DNA from: Phialocephala subalpina
Taxonomy: Eukaryota > Ascomycota > Leotiomycetes > Helotiales > Mollisiaceae
Assembly: GCA_900073065.1 (NCBI GenBank)
Contig: FJOG01000015.1
Location: 196,005-260,004 of the forward strand
Direction of reading: 5' to 3'
Length of the DNA: 64,000 nucleotides
The notes beneath the pieces are model-generated. The model was not told the origin of the DNA. It saw only the letters and a program-made list of their open reading frames with translations, and did no database searches. Positions 1 through 12,743 of the stretch are shown here, one piece after another (positions within the stretch are counted from its first letter, which is position 1; each line of letters opens with the position of its first letter). The translations under genes and the position numbers were made by a program.

Positions 1-1700
1 AAGGAAATTAAAGTTAAATTAAGAGTATAATAAAAAACTGATTAAAGTTTACGAGTTATATACTAAAAGAACGAGCTTTCGATTTACTTAAATTTATCCC
101 GATTCTCGCTTTTAATTCTAAGAGATTAACGCTATTTTATAGTATAAATAAAAAGTATTAACGAAAAATCGATTTCAATTTTTTAAAGCTTTTATTGTTT
201 TTACTCGAATTTCCTTGATTTAATTTACTACCGATTTAAATACTATAATTATACACGTTATATAAAACTTCTTTAAATAAATTAAAGAGAAAAGTATTTT
301 ATTTAGTTTTCTTAAAGAAATCGAAATATTAAAATTCTACGCTTATTAAAATCTTTTCGATTACATTTATTTTTTACGTAACGCGTACTTTTTTCTTATT
401 ATCCAACTTTTATAAGTAAACTTTAAATTGTAATTAGCGTTTCACCGTTTTTTTAAAGATTATCCTTTTTATTTCGTCGCTTATTTTCGTTTAATTAAAT
501 TTATTTCGAATAAGAAATTAAATTATATTATTTACGAAAATAGAAATATCGAGTTATTATATATTAAGATTATTTTCTTTTATTTAGTACGAATAGATTA
601 TTAATAAATCGACGACGTTAAGAAACTCGATTATTAGAAATTAAAATACTAATAAGATTTTAATTACTATTAAATATTTAATCGAGAGCTAAAAGATAAA
701 ACTATTATACTTAAAGAGGACGTGCAAACGAAACCTGCAAAAATTCGATTTTAAGATTTCGAGTTACATATTTATCGATTCGATACGTTTGTATATCGCT
801 TTTACGATACTTCTTTAATTAATTCGAGCCTTCGAGTATTTTTTTCGATTAATTTAGTCCTTATTAGTGCGAATAGTAAAATTTATAGAGATACGATATA
901 CGCAAATTTTAAGGAAGCTTATAATATACTTTAAGTCTTTTCTCGACGTAATTTCTTCTAATAAACTCCCAACGATAAATCGTTCTTTAATAGTATCTAA
1001 TTTAAGGGAATTAATACAATCTTCGATATAATTCGCTGCGTTAAACCTTTGGATTACTTTACTATTCGATTCGAGATATTTTAATAATTAGATTATAGTA
1101 ATACTTTTACGAACCGGTATTTACCTATTTAATAACGCGAGTAAACTATTAAACAAATTAAGTAAACTCTTTAGTATTTTGAGATAAAAAAAAAAAGAGA
1201 TATTCCTTAGTAATAAATCCTTCTATAAATATATAAGCGAGAAATTGAAGATGCTTATAAAAGACGATCGAGAATATTTAGTTATTTCTAACGATAAAAA
1301 CGAGCCCGAGATTTATTTGCCTCCTCTTCCTCCTTTATTAGATTTTAAAAGGAAAAGTAAAAAGATTCTAAACGAAACTACGTTTAAATAAACATTATAC
1401 GAGGCTTCCGATATCTTTAATAATAATACGTTTAAGTTACTATAAATTCATAATTTAAAAAATACGATCGAAAAATTAATAGATAGTTTTAATATTTATT
1501 GCGATATACTTATATACAATTAACTTCTCTTCTTTTCTTCTTTTGAGACTCGAGACGAGTTTAATATATAGGGGGACGACTATAGCGAGGCGATCTATTC
1601 TACTTCAAAAATCCTTATTTATAATAGTAATTTCGAAGGTTTATATTAACTACGTATCCTCTAATACATAAGGAGCTTTCTACTCTCTAAGAAATAATAA
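1..1700. repeat. RIP-degraded AT-rich repeat, probable dead transposon
   Basis: The block is strongly AT-rich. CA and TG dinucleotides are almost absent while CG is retained and TA is abundant. That is the footprint of C-to-T change at CpA, as in fungal repeat-induced point mutation. Stop codons interrupt every frame and I could not recognise an element family. Normal composition returns near 1.7 kb. The original element was probably a transposon, but this is inferred from the mutation pattern alone. Confidence 0.75.
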
Positions 1701-2130
1701 CAACCTTCTACTACTCCATTTTACTGGCTTTACTACGTATGACGAATAATTATGAGAGCGAAGTCAAGTATTTGCCAAAGCCTATGAGTTTACTATAATC
1801 ATGCAAGATTGGGTGGTTTTCCTCTAGGAGAGCTATTGCCCTTTTACAGTATCTTTGCCCACTCCATTTACAGGTTTATTCTACGTATGGCTGATCACTT
1901 TGCGCGACGACTATCGAATTAGTCTAGCTCACTGGTTGAGACGAAGTAACTTATAGTTGGGCGCTCGTTTATTGCCCTTCTATAATATTAAAGCTAAAAA
2001 CAATTAGGATATACAAGTAAATTTTAATGGTAATAGGAAAGTAAGAAATACTTAAGTATATAGGTATAGGCAAATTATTGTGGGAGATTAAAGATATCGA
2101 GCGTTTAGGGAAAGGTATAATTAAAGTCTC
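1700..2130. repeat. Two diverged ~147-bp direct repeats bordering the RIP block
   Basis: Two segments, starting near 1713 and 1860, share ACTCCATTT, then CTACGTATG, then further matching words at roughly constant spacing (about 147 bp). Each ends near an ATTGCCCTT word. They may be the terminal or 3' tandem portion of the element that fills 1-1700. The alignment was made by eye and the divergence is high. Confidence 0.35.
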
Positions 2131-4310
2131 TTATTGCAAAAATGGTTTGAACATCCTGGGTAAGGAAAGGTGGTAGCTTTTCTTTGCTGCGGTTATGGGT
2201 GTATGAATCCATGGTCGAGTCTCTTTCTTGTAAAGAGTTGTGCAAACGGCTCCATTAATAGCAAGAGGCCTATTCACATTGAAGGCGAGGGACTCAAGTG
2301 TTTCGTGTTGGCGCCTAAATCCATCACGCTAGGTGGCGAGGCTTGCCAAGATGCTTTATTACACATGCGCTCTCCTAGAAACTCTTACCCTCGTCCTCTT
2401 CCCTTGTGAAGGGGATTCTTCTTCTTAAACACGGAGGCATTATACTGACACCCTTTCCCCAATGAGCTGCCAGTATTCCTTGATTATTTGTCAACCCATT
2501 TGATCTGGTCTCGAGCTCTTGCTGTTCTGCCTTCAAGGGCTCGCCCACTCGGTCCCGCTCACCTTCATGCGTCGGAACATGCCTACAAAATCTGCGACTT
2601 AGGAATACCTCAACCTCTTCAATTCATTCAACCCATTCAATCCGTTCAATCCGTTCAATCCGTTCAATCCGTTCAATCCGTTGAGGTTCCTCAGCGAAGG
2701 CTTCGTGAAGTTGTTTCGATCAGCAATATACAGAGTGAAGCCTGAAAGCTAGCAATCATGCCTCCAGGACTCAAGGACAAGCACCTAGCATTCCTCCCGC
2801 ACTCGAACCTCCGAAGAGAATCACCATAGCAAACCTCTAAGAATACCTCGATACAGCCACAATCAGAGTCAACACTTCTGTCTACTGTTAAGCAGTTGCA
2901 GAGCGAGAATGCCAGCCTGGGCGAACTTGAACACCGGCTTGAGCCATTGGAAGGCACCACTGATGAACGATTCGAGAACATACACACAGAGTTTGATGGG
3001 CGAATCAGGACGCTGGAAGAGAAAACGAACAACTCCCAGGAAGGCAAGTTTGACGTGACAGAGAGATGGAGGTCAGATACTGACGAAAAGACTAGATCGT
3101 CAATACAGCACGCAATCCATTCAAAATCCGTCGAGCGTCTCCTCCGAACCCACGTCCTCAGCATCCCAACGAGAATCTAAGCGGGGAAGATTATTCCCTC
3201 CCGTAGGGTACAAGTCCTAGAAGCAAGTCGACATCGGCGAAATCTACCCTACATAAGCCGAGAAGACAGAGACAGCAAACGAGCTCGAAGCCAGCGGTCT
3301 CCCTGAATATGTTCGAGAACCCACCGTTCGCGAGGACTTCACAACTCCAGCAAATCAAAAGAGAACATCACAGCAAACAAGGATAAGCCCACAATCTGCT
3401 GGCTGGCAGCTAATGGTCTGCACGACTTTACTCTTGATGACGATTGGTACATTCTACCAACTGAGGATGACGGGTGCAGTGTGTGCTAACATTAGGAAGG
3501 CTACATAACAGATGTTGGCCAATTTGTGGAATGGACATGATTTTATTTTGTTTCGAGCAGTGAAATACGCATGTGGAGGTGAAGTATCTGTGTGATATGG
3601 GAGTTGTAGGATCATCTGAGCTATTGTCTTGAGCGCCTTTGCCACGAATACGAGATAGCATCGCAGAAACTTGGGATAAGTTGATACAGTCATATTCTGA
3701 AGCTCTGGTTCAAACAATCGAGGCAGCTCATCGGACATATAAGTTCAACACCCCTCCCTGTACATCCAAGTGTCCTTTGACCTCAGAACTTCCTCGGTTT
3801 CCTTCAGAAGCACGCGACACCGAAACTAGGTTGAGGTTCATTTTCGATTATTTTATTGTTTGCTCTTTCTAGCTCTCCCTATCCTCGTATCACCGAACCT
3901 CTGCTTGCAGATTGCAACTAGTGTCAACCTTCATCTGTCCCCGAGACCATTCCCAATCTCCCACCCTGGCCTGGACTTTCTACATTCCACTTTCTTGAAC
4001 AAGGACGATGAATATATTATTCCCGATACCTTTACAATTATTATTATAGAGTTTATTATAATTATCTATTTTAACTCATTATATATAATTGATTACGTTT
4101 ATCCTATCAAATTATAATACTAATAATTATTCATTCTAACGTTTATCATTAATTTCTTTATCAACTAATATCAAGTTTCAAGATGAAATACTAGGTTTCT
4201 AATGTTTTGACATTGATATAAGGCAAAATAAAATGCATAAATTCTAATCCATTTCTGAAGGGCTTCCGAGTCAGCAGTTATATATACATGACATTTGGCC
4301 CTCGATAGAG
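2131..4310. other. Gene-poor stretch with small unsupported reading frames
   Basis: No gene is recognisable here. The only protein-like frame is 2896-3180 (+), 94 residues rich in Glu, Arg and Lys with a heptad-like, coiled-coil-compatible pattern. It has no recognised domain and could be a remnant. An AT-rich island lies at about 4010-4130. The 9-bp minisatellite near 2.65 kb is listed separately. Confidence 0.5.
2625..2682 (+). repeat. 9-bp tandem minisatellite (TTCAATCCG)
   Basis: About six head-to-tail copies of TTCAATCCG are preceded by degenerate copies (TTCATTCAACCCA). Because the unit is nine bases, the frame that crosses it reads as a Val-Gln-Ser tripeptide repeat. No credible gene surrounds it. 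Confidence 0.9.
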
Positions 4311-4319
4311 CCTATAGAC

Positions 4320-7300
4320 TCAGAATACTCTTAAAGACAGATTTATCGTATCAACTTTTATATCCGCGAACTGAATAGAATGAACAATCCACCGGTATCG
4401 AGGGGGTTTGCTTTCGAGAACTTCGTCTTTCCTGATTAAGAGCTCCGTCCCAAAAGTAGTGCTCTCAGGGCCTGTCTCCGGTTCATATTGTGGTGAATTG
4501 GGGTCCATATCGAGACTGAAAGGGACATAATCCTCGGGCCGGACCGAAGTGCCGTCATTGGCAGCTGATATTGCTACCAGGAGATAGTGCCATGTCGAAC
4601 TTAAGATTCCTTGCTTTTTTCCTCGCATCAAAGCGGTGAGTCGTTTCAGATTCGGTGGGTTGATTTGTTGAACAAGATCATACAGGGAGATGATATGTGT
4701 CGGAGTGATTGCCTTGACATCGTACTGGGGTGTGGGGACATCGCCTCGAAAGAGGAGAATCCAACAATTGTGTTCAACTCCCGCTTCGAGAAAGTACTCC
4801 AATATTTTGCATTTATTCTGAATATTTGAGTCTCCATTTCCTGCGCCATATATCAAGAAGGATGTGAAGTAGGAGCAAAAACTTTGCCAAATCGTCAAAG
4901 TTGTAACTTCTCCTCCACTCCTTACTTTTACTCTTCCATGAGGAGATGCACTAGATCCCAGAAGAAGTTTCGCCACCATGCATGATTCACGGCAGAGCGC
5001 TGCCGAAAGGAGAACGGACAATTCGCCGTTCGGAATAATCCATTCAGGATGGTCTACCAGTTTTCCTTGGACATAGTCCGTGGCGTTGAAGTACGCGGCC
5101 CAATGAAGGAAGGAATGGGATTTCTCAACGTTCACGTATGTTTCGCGTTTGATATTCCAATAGTAGCCTGGGAAAGTATAGTACCTCGGGAAAATCTCGT
5201 TGTGATGATCGAACGCTTCCCAGTACGCATCCAGCAGGCTTCTTGTTGAACTTTGTCGATCTTGTCTTAACAGATCAAATAGCAACGAGCTGTCAAAGGC
5301 CCAATTCTCGTGGGAATTTGAAAAATGAAGTTCTGCAAGCTGGATTCTAGCGTACCTTTCGATCTTAGTGAGCTCTGGGAATTTCTCGGAGTAATCCTGA
5401 ATCGCTTTGCTCTGCAAAACGAAGTCTCGAACCGTGCGGTGAAGGAACTGTACACGCGCCTTACGAAAACTGCTCTCATGATCCCGTTTCGAGACTTCCA
5501 CGAGCCCTTTCGTGAGACTATCAATCTGATACTCGGCTTCAACTTGTCGCCTTTTTATTTCCTCTGTGGTATATGGCTCAAAGCCACTCTTTAACGGGAA
5601 GTCGGGGTTCTCTAGGTCGGTCAACCACGTAATTCCGAGAGCATAGAGAACCTGCCACCTGTCGTAGGCAACGAGGAGGAGTATTTTGAAGGCTTTGATC
5701 TGTTCCGCTGGATCAATTGATTCGAACATCTTCTGATATAGCATATTGACGTCCTTAGGAAGAATTTCAAGCTGTTGCTTCAAAGACTCAGGTAAAGCAT
5801 ATCGTGCAGAGTTGAGCAAAGCACGTACAGCAAAGACTGCCCACAAAAAGACACCCTCAGCAGAATCGGCAACTCTTTGGACCAATTTCTTGTAACACTC
5901 TTGAATTTCGAGGCGCTCAAACGCCTTGTGATGCTCAAACATGTTGCAACCAAAGAGAATAATATCGGGCCTTGTCAGCGTATGAAGGCGGATACGTAGG
6001 TGGTCCGCAAAGGTGTGCTCGAATGGTTTGTGGGGCCGAGAGCTTGCCAAGATCTTGACACCATCTTTCGAAGTCCATGCATTGAGGTGCTCAGCCAGCT
6101 TTTCATGTTCCCAGTCATCAACATGATCATCTCCGTACTCATCCAATCCATCAATGAAGAGGCAGAATCTATAACCAGCGCGCCGTGGTATTGAGACCAA
6201 GTTTTTGAATGCTTTCTCGATAAGTTTTGGACGAAAGAAAATATCATCAATGCATTCTTCTGGTCTCTTCCTTGAAAAGGCGCCGTGGGCTTCCGGAAAG
6301 ACATCTCGTATCAGTTCAGGATGTTGAAGGAGAATTTCGAAGAGAATTGTGCGATAGAGACCTTCCAATGAACGCTGGAAGGCAGCGCCCGATCTCCAGA
6401 AGAAAAATTGAACAAAGACAAGCTTTTCATTCCCAGCCCAGTGTTCAAGTTCCCGCGTCGTCTTCTCGTGATCCGCGAGGAACTTCATCAGCGTCGACTT
6501 CCCAGATCCAGCCTTCCCTGATATATGAAACACGTTATTTCCACTCCTCAGCCATGTCAAAAGACGAGATCTAGCTTCAGAGCGGGTCTCTGCTGCCTGG
6601 TCAACCATGGGAGGCGCCGTATCCTCCTGTGCGACAAGATCCTTCGTTGAGGCATCATCGACGGTTAGGGCGTCATCCTTGTCCATTGAGGTACCATTTC
6701 CCTTTGAGGCATTCTCATCGTCCATTGAGGGCGAATGATTTGCCGAGGCATCATTGTCGGCCGAGGTATCATCTCCCATTGAGGCTTTTTCATCTTCCAT
6801 TAGCGGGATTGTGACTGCGGATTCTTCTTTTAGGATCCATGCAAAAGTGTTATCGCTTGCTTTTTCAATGCTCTCTTCGCGTCTGTAGAGAGATGAATCA
6901 TACAATTGTTTCAGAACTCTCACTTCCGGTAATGGTTCTTGCTTGCTCTCAATGATCATCGCCAGCTTTTCCCGAACTTCTCGTAGGAGACGAAGCTGCT
7001 CATTGCGAGTTTCCTCAGTTTCTTCACCTGCATTTTCAAGCACTGACTCCTGGCTAGTGTAAGAATCATTCTTATCATGGAGAGTGGTTGAAGCTTTCTG
7101 CCGCCTGCCGAGTTCCACTCCTGCGAGGATATCTTGTTGAAGGCCGGTTAACTGATTCAATGCATCCGAGGATTGTTTCTGGACTTGAGTCCTGAAGTCG
7201 TTCAGCTGAACTTGGATGGATAGCTGTCCCTCACTAGAAAGCTGGTAAGCAACAGATTGTAAGCCTATGATACGTGTTGGAGTTTACTTGAGGATGAGAG

Positions 7301-7703
7301 TCAGGCGCAACAGAATCTCAGAGCGATATTTGTCCAACTTAGACTCCAGTTCTCTCACTTCTCCTTTCTTTTGCATACTTCGAAGTGCCACCCTCACACT
7401 CTCCCATTTAGGACCATCTGAAGTTCTCTGCATTCGCTCCAGAAGCTTAACAAGATCTTGCGACACATCCTTGCACTTGGCGGCAAGTTCTTTCAATGCC
7501 TTCTCGTGGTCGGACTTGCCCGGTGGGTGTTGACTCAAGGGTTTCACCACGGCAAGAAAGTCGTTTACCACGATGCCAACATGGATATTCTCCTTGGTAG
7601 ATCCCGATTTGATAACTTCGAGAGTACTAGTCACAATTTCACGACCGAAGTCGATGAATGTCAGGATGCTAGCCGCAAATCCGACGGCTGTGATCGGATC
7701 CAT
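4320..7703 (-). CDS. NLR/STAND protein with NACHT domain (two exons)
   Basis: Likely a signal-transducing NTPase of the fungal NLR class, the group tied to heterokaryon incompatibility and defence-like programmed cell death. Exon 1 is 7703-7288 and exon 2 is 7233-4320. The 54-bp intron 7287-7234 ends in TTTCTAG and restores the frame, giving about 1109 residues. Residues 1-140 look like the fungal STAND N-terminal domain (start MDPITAVGFAASIL). A Ser/Asp-rich repeat linker occupies about 284-337. The Walker A motif GKAGSGKST is at about 378-386 and a Walker B-like LFIDGLDEY at about 497-505. A helical region typical of fungal NACHT proteins (DUF7791-like, EGVFLWAVFAVRALL) follows. The tail has weak ankyrin-like segments (HSFLHWAAYFNA) but no clear WD or TPR array. 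Walker motifs appear intact. The trigger is unknown. Confidence 0.9.
6640..6805 (-). repeat. In-frame 18/21-bp minisatellite inside the NLR gene
   Basis: The coding strand carries about eight imperfect units of 18 or 21 bases. They encode degenerate six- or seven-residue peptides such as GDDTSA, DNDASA, NHSPSM, GNGTSM and VDDAST. Every unit length is a multiple of three, so copy-number change would keep the frame. The array lies in the linker between the N-terminal domain and the NACHT domain. Confidence 0.8.
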
Positions 7704-9915
7704 TGACCTGAGTCACCGAATATGCAGACGAGGCTTGGGCGGTCTTCGGATAAAGATTCCAGTGAGCAGGCTCGATCGTGAGAGGTCGCCCTCGGCGATG
7801 TTTCAACACGACACGGTTTATTGACTGACAGAATATCTTTGGCGCGGGGCGCAGTCGAGGTTGGAGGTTATTTCGTGTTCTGTGTTGTTCAGCTCGTGCC
7901 GATGTTTGGCAATACTGCGAGGCGACCCAGCACATGACCTGCGTCCAATCAATGCTGTATACACTCAATACCAGGCGCCGAATCCTGTTCAAGTATCTGT
8001 TGTCGATGCAGGGGTCTGTATGGAAGCAGCTGCATGCTTAGTGATCTCTGCCTCAGCCGCACTTTGACGAACCAGACCAGGCGAGCCAGGTTAAAGTCGC
8101 ACGCACCCGGTAAGGATATAGAACTACGATGTACTTGCGTAGACGAAGCCACAATAACATGATACATACTTGCAGTCACTCGCTACCTGCCAGGTAGCTT
8201 TGCAACAGGTGACTTGGATCCCGCGGAGATCGATAACATCTGGATTATCGGTTGATAGCATTGGACCATTAACCTAACTGAATTCGTTATCCTGAGGGCG
8301 AATTTACCGTACCATGATTCTCATTTCCAAATGAAATGGTCTCCGTCCAGTAGTAGGAGTACTACTTTACGGAGGTTGATGCGGAGAGTCCCTACTTTTG
8401 CGCATTGGTTAATTTTTCACTCGTGTAAAATGACCTCCAGCTTTCAGGGATCTGGGTCTGTGATATCAGGCACGTGACATCACCTTTTCTTTGTCAGCTA
8501 GTTCGAAGCTCCTTCCATAAGAGGACTTCTCACGTAGATTTAGAAGAATCAACTCCGTTTACACCCTTCAAAACCACAGGTGGCTTTGAGGGATTTCCAG
8601 CGTTCTACTTCTCCCATCCTGCCCGGATTTGGGCTCTTGAAGAGCTCGAGAGTTGAGACAGGTGTTGGAAAGACTGGGGTGGAAAGATGAAAGTATACTT
8701 CTATGAAGAGTAGAGAGCAGAGGAGAGAGAAAAGATAGGAGAGCAGATTGGAGATTCATGTACAGACAAAAAAAACCCCTAAGACCCTAAATATTGCGAC
8801 TTCTATCTAGAAACAATGGCACAGACTTGAGACCCCAAGCTCTGAGAGTTAGAGGGATGGTTCTTCGAGAGGACAGCTGGGTCTCTAGCTGGCCGGATTG
8901 GAGTGGAAAGTTGCCAAAATCCCTGAAAGGATAGGAATGGGGAGAATGGGAGTGGAAGGATGCACTGGAAAGATGGGCAAGTCGGGACTTCCTTCAAAAT
9001 TATTACCTCAGTAATTGGACGAGTCTTGAAGTAGGCATGCGCATCAAGTCTCGCGATCCTGCCTATCCTTGTTACCTGCTCTCACTGCCACCAAGAACTC
9101 TCTTAGAGAAGGTGACCATACCACACCAAGGATGTCAAAAATTGTGCAAACAATGTTTCCGATATATCTCGCTACAAGAAAGAACATTGTGATTTTTGGA
9201 TGCCGGCTATACTGCGATTGGCAACTTTGTTGACTTCTCTGAGGATCAACGGGGGCATTCCTGTGTTGTGGGAGATAACAACATCCTACGAGGATTGCTG
9301 AATCCTAATGTCTGCGGAAAGATGGTTGATGATAAACGACTTCCGAGGCGAGGTCTCTCAGAACATTTGGTCCTAGCTGAGAAGTGCTCAGGATCAAGAG
9401 AGGTACGATCAAGTGATTTACACTAATTCAATACCGGATCGAGATCCTATTGTCCATTTCGTGAACACGGTTGACCGGGCTATCATGTGTTTGTGTCAGG
9501 TTGATAGCGGTAAACGATTCCGGTCTCCCTGTACCCGGCCTTGGTTCGTTGAGAGTGTTCGTGTATATTGTGAGGAGGTTTTTAACTAGAGGTGGAAAAT
9601 TAGCTTAAGTTTTTCAAAGGTAAGTAGGCTCTGTGTAAGTCTAATAACGAGTTTTATAAAAGGAAAACGGGGCTAGAAAGTTATTCCGCAAATCGGTAGA
9701 AGAAGTATTAAAGCTACATAGAATTCGATAAGAATACAAAATTAGTTGAATGAAAGAGATTTTGAGTGCGAGGGTCCGATTGTGAGAGTATCGTTAAGGT
9801 GAACAATTAATAGTTACGAGGAGAAAGATCTACGACGAGCTCGAGGAGAAAAAATTCCAATAACAATACCGGGAAATTCGGAGGCTAAGGACTTAACAAT
9901 TTCAGTAAACCGACA
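7704..9915. other. Intergenic DNA; RIP-like patch near 9.59-9.90 kb
   Basis: I see no gene in these 2.2 kb. The short frames show no motif or protein-like composition. The segment from about 9590 to 9900 is purine- and AT-rich with many stops and resembles a lightly RIP-mutated repeat. Confidence 0.5.
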
Positions 9916-9919
9916 TTGA

Positions 9920-10351
9920 TCTCTATTCCTCACAGCCTCACCTTCGTCTATCTCCTCAGCCTCGTTTCTACGCTCTTCTCAACTTCAATATCGAGGCTCT
10001 CAAACACTTTTTCTTCTCCAACCCATTTATGGTTTGGCTACTACGCCTCTGAACACACAGTGGCATGCATTGGCCAAGTGCATCGCTCGCAGATGTCCCA
10101 ATCTCAGAGAGATTTCAATTCTCCACCACTCCGACATCGAGCCACGAGTAGAAAACTTGGCCTTGTTCACCTCCGGTACAGAGAAAGAGGTCAGCTACAT
10201 GAGTAGTATCACAAGATGTTTCGACGGCGTTTATCATGTAGCGTCAACCGATCCTCCTATGGCTATACAGAAATGGTGGATGCACGACTTGAAGTTGAGG
10301 TTTTTCGAAGATTGTCGAGACTTCGGACTCTCAGCGGATGGAACGCAATAA
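9920..10351 (+). pseudogene. Relic of an unidentified (possibly F-box/LRR-type) gene
   Basis: The frame from about 10034 to 10351 encodes a protein-like stretch (WHALAKCIARRCPNLREISI, then KWWMHDLKLRFFEDC) resembling the leucine-rich end of fungal F-box proteins. It has no in-frame ATG. Just upstream, about 9975-10050 in a different frame reads LNFNIEALKHFFFSNPFMVW before a stop, so the two halves appear separated by a frameshift. It lies directly after RIP-like DNA. The family assignment is tentative; decay is better supported. Confidence 0.4.
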
Positions 10352-10896
10352 ATACATTGAGAAGAGCGTGGTTGCATATCAGAAACGATTGAGGAGAGTT
10401 AGAGGAGAATGACGGGTCCGAAAACCTGAAGATACTTTTGGCCCGATGATGTTCTCTCAGCACGGCTTGAGTGACGGGAGTCATTTTGGAACACAAGTAG
10501 CAGCTGCATGGATTTGATTCTTGCAGCCGTAGATAGCACCTCATCAAGGTACTAGAATAAGCAGCATCGCCAAGTCTCACCTCTTCAAACGACCAGATAT
10601 GACATGCTTTGATCAAATTGGGACAGAGTTTGATTGGTTGAATCAGTCGTATTAATCTAGGATAGGGACATACATGATGCCAGCACATGTCAGTGTTCCT
10701 TCAATCCTGTATCTTCTCTTGTACCTGGCGGCAGGTCAATCATCGAGCGATTGAAAATCTCCACCACAACGAAGACGCCTGAACCAATGTCCCATACTTG
10801 ATCCAACCTTCTTCATGCCTACATTCACACTATTCATACAGCTTCTACCCTTACTCTTAGACTTTATCTTAGCAGTCTAGACATACGTTAGCATCA

Positions 10897-12014
10897 TCAA
10901 GCAACATGAGATGAGGATAGACTTACTTCATCAGATCCTGTCACCAGATCTTGTTCAACTGCTTCAGACTCCGCACCGAACCTCAAGCCATGATACCACA
11001 AGATACCCTTGACCCAGCTATCTTTTTCAACAGCTATGGTAGGAGCCTTTTCGATTTCGCCGAACATCTTCCGCGGCGCAGGTACTGCTTCCGTCACTTC
11101 CTTCTTCTTCTCCACTTTCTCCTTCCGACGAAACCTTTCTTTGACCTTGACCTTGAACTTCTCCTTTACCTTAATAGCAGGCGTCGACGGGAAAGCAGCC
11201 AGAGACTTGAAACTTGTCAAGTCTCTCTCAGCATCCTCCAGAAACTTCTTCACACAGTAGTTGCCGATCATGAACTCAAATACAATTCTCTCTTCCTCCT
11301 TCCCTCCCATCTTGACTTCACCATCCTCTTCATCTACCTCCTCCGCAGTGTCTTCCTGCTCGTCTTCTTCCCCCTCCTTGATAGTACCAGTATCTTGTTG
11401 ATGCTTTAAGAACACGGCCCACCTAGTCTCAACCTGCCACCCATATCGCTCCAAGAAGACGAGGAACTGTGGTCCAGCCTCCGTCAACTTAACCGTGCTT
11501 TCCAATGCCGTCTTGGCCCGACACTCGCTGACACCCATCAAGCTCGCAGGGATTGGCAAACAAGTACTGATTAGTCCCTCTTGCTCAGAGCTCGAGCTCG
11601 AGTCAAGCGACAGATTGGAAGTCGACGATGTGCCAGTGTGTAGCATAAGTCGACATGGTAGGCAATGACATCCTGAAGCTAGGATCTTGTCGCGTTGTAT
11701 GCGTCGTTCTTCGGCGAGGACGAGAGGGTGGGTTGGGACGAGGAAACCGGATGAGTTGGGAGTGTGTTGGGCATGTAGTATAGATGAGGTGTGAGTGTGG
11801 TGGGTGAGGATGAGGGAGTTTGTTAGGGTTGCGGCGTGGGTGTGGAGGAATGTATTGAGGACTTTGGATGTTTGGGAGAGGGCGTAAAAGGAGGATGAGT
11901 TAGGCAGGTGGGCGAGGATTTGGAGAAGGAGTTCGGGTGGGATGTTAAGAAGCGTCGGTGTTTTGGAGAGAAAAGGGGGGTGGTAGTTGTTGTTGATGAT
12001 GAAATGAGAGACAT
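10897..12014 (-). CDS. F-box protein, reading frame interrupted by one base in a C run
   Basis: F-box proteins recruit substrates to SCF ubiquitin ligases. The frame ending at 10897 is open back to about 12037 and contains an F-box-like segment (IPPELLLQILAHLPN, then FYALSQTSKVLNTFL) at about 11960-11870. The only ATG of that open frame lies at 11646, well after the F-box. An ATG at 12014-12012 (MSLISSS, then a Thr run) would join it if the six-base C run on the coding strand at 11975-11980 had one more C. About 370 residues would result. The middle carries an acidic stretch (GEEDEQEDTAEEVDEEDGE) and a Lys-rich segment. Either an assembly error, a real frameshift or an unseen 5' exon explains this. 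The function beyond the F-box is unknown. Confidence 0.6.
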
Positions 12015-12743
12015 GTTTGATGATGACTTGGTTGTGTTAGTGAGCGTTTGGTGAGGAAAGTATATCAGGTCGGGTGAAGAATGAAAGGATGGGTGAATGA
12101 TGGACGAGATGAGGCAAAAAAGGCTCGCGTGAAGCAAACCAAGGACAAAAAAGCGCCAAAAGTTGTAGAAAGATTTATGAGAAGATGCCAGTATGGACGT
12201 ACAAATCTGGACGATTCCGGAGAGTGGATGGGAAGTAGTTTTATGTACGCCGCCTTCCTCTTGCTCTTCTTAGCTGTCCACGTCAAGTGGAGGACCTGGA
12301 AGATATCCGAGAATTCGATGTGTCGATGAGGGTGTATGGACGAGCTGTGTTGTCGTTGCAGCATGAGTGGGACGGATGACCTCGTAGTGGAGTGAACCCT
12401 GGGTGGTCAAATGACAACAATTCCACGTGACTTTCCAGACCGCGTTCAAGGAGCGTATGAAGATAATAGTAGTAGCTACAATGAACGTGAGAATGGATCG
12501 GACGCCAAAATGTTGCAGATTTCAAGTTGATGAAGGCTGCAAAACAATATGAAAAAGAATCGAAAGCAGCGCATGTCGCAAATGTCGATAACAGAAGTTT
12601 GAGTTCCAGGTCTCACTTGAGCAACCTCGCACTCTTTTATCACAATGTAACATCACTACAGAGCGCGTCGATGACTCTTCAACCTGTTTACAAATACCAA
12701 AAACACGTGATGGGCCACTGGTCCTGATTTCTCGGTTGACGTT

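Noticed and set aside
2625..2682. CRISPR-like array
   Set aside because: The unit is nine bases with no spacers, in a eukaryotic genome; it is a plain minisatellite.
11823..12137. Minus-strand frame with Ser/Thr/Pro-rich product
   Set aside because: After the C run this frame is the shadow of the F-box frame. Its first residues from ATG 12014 are probably the true F-box protein N-terminus, but the rest is not.
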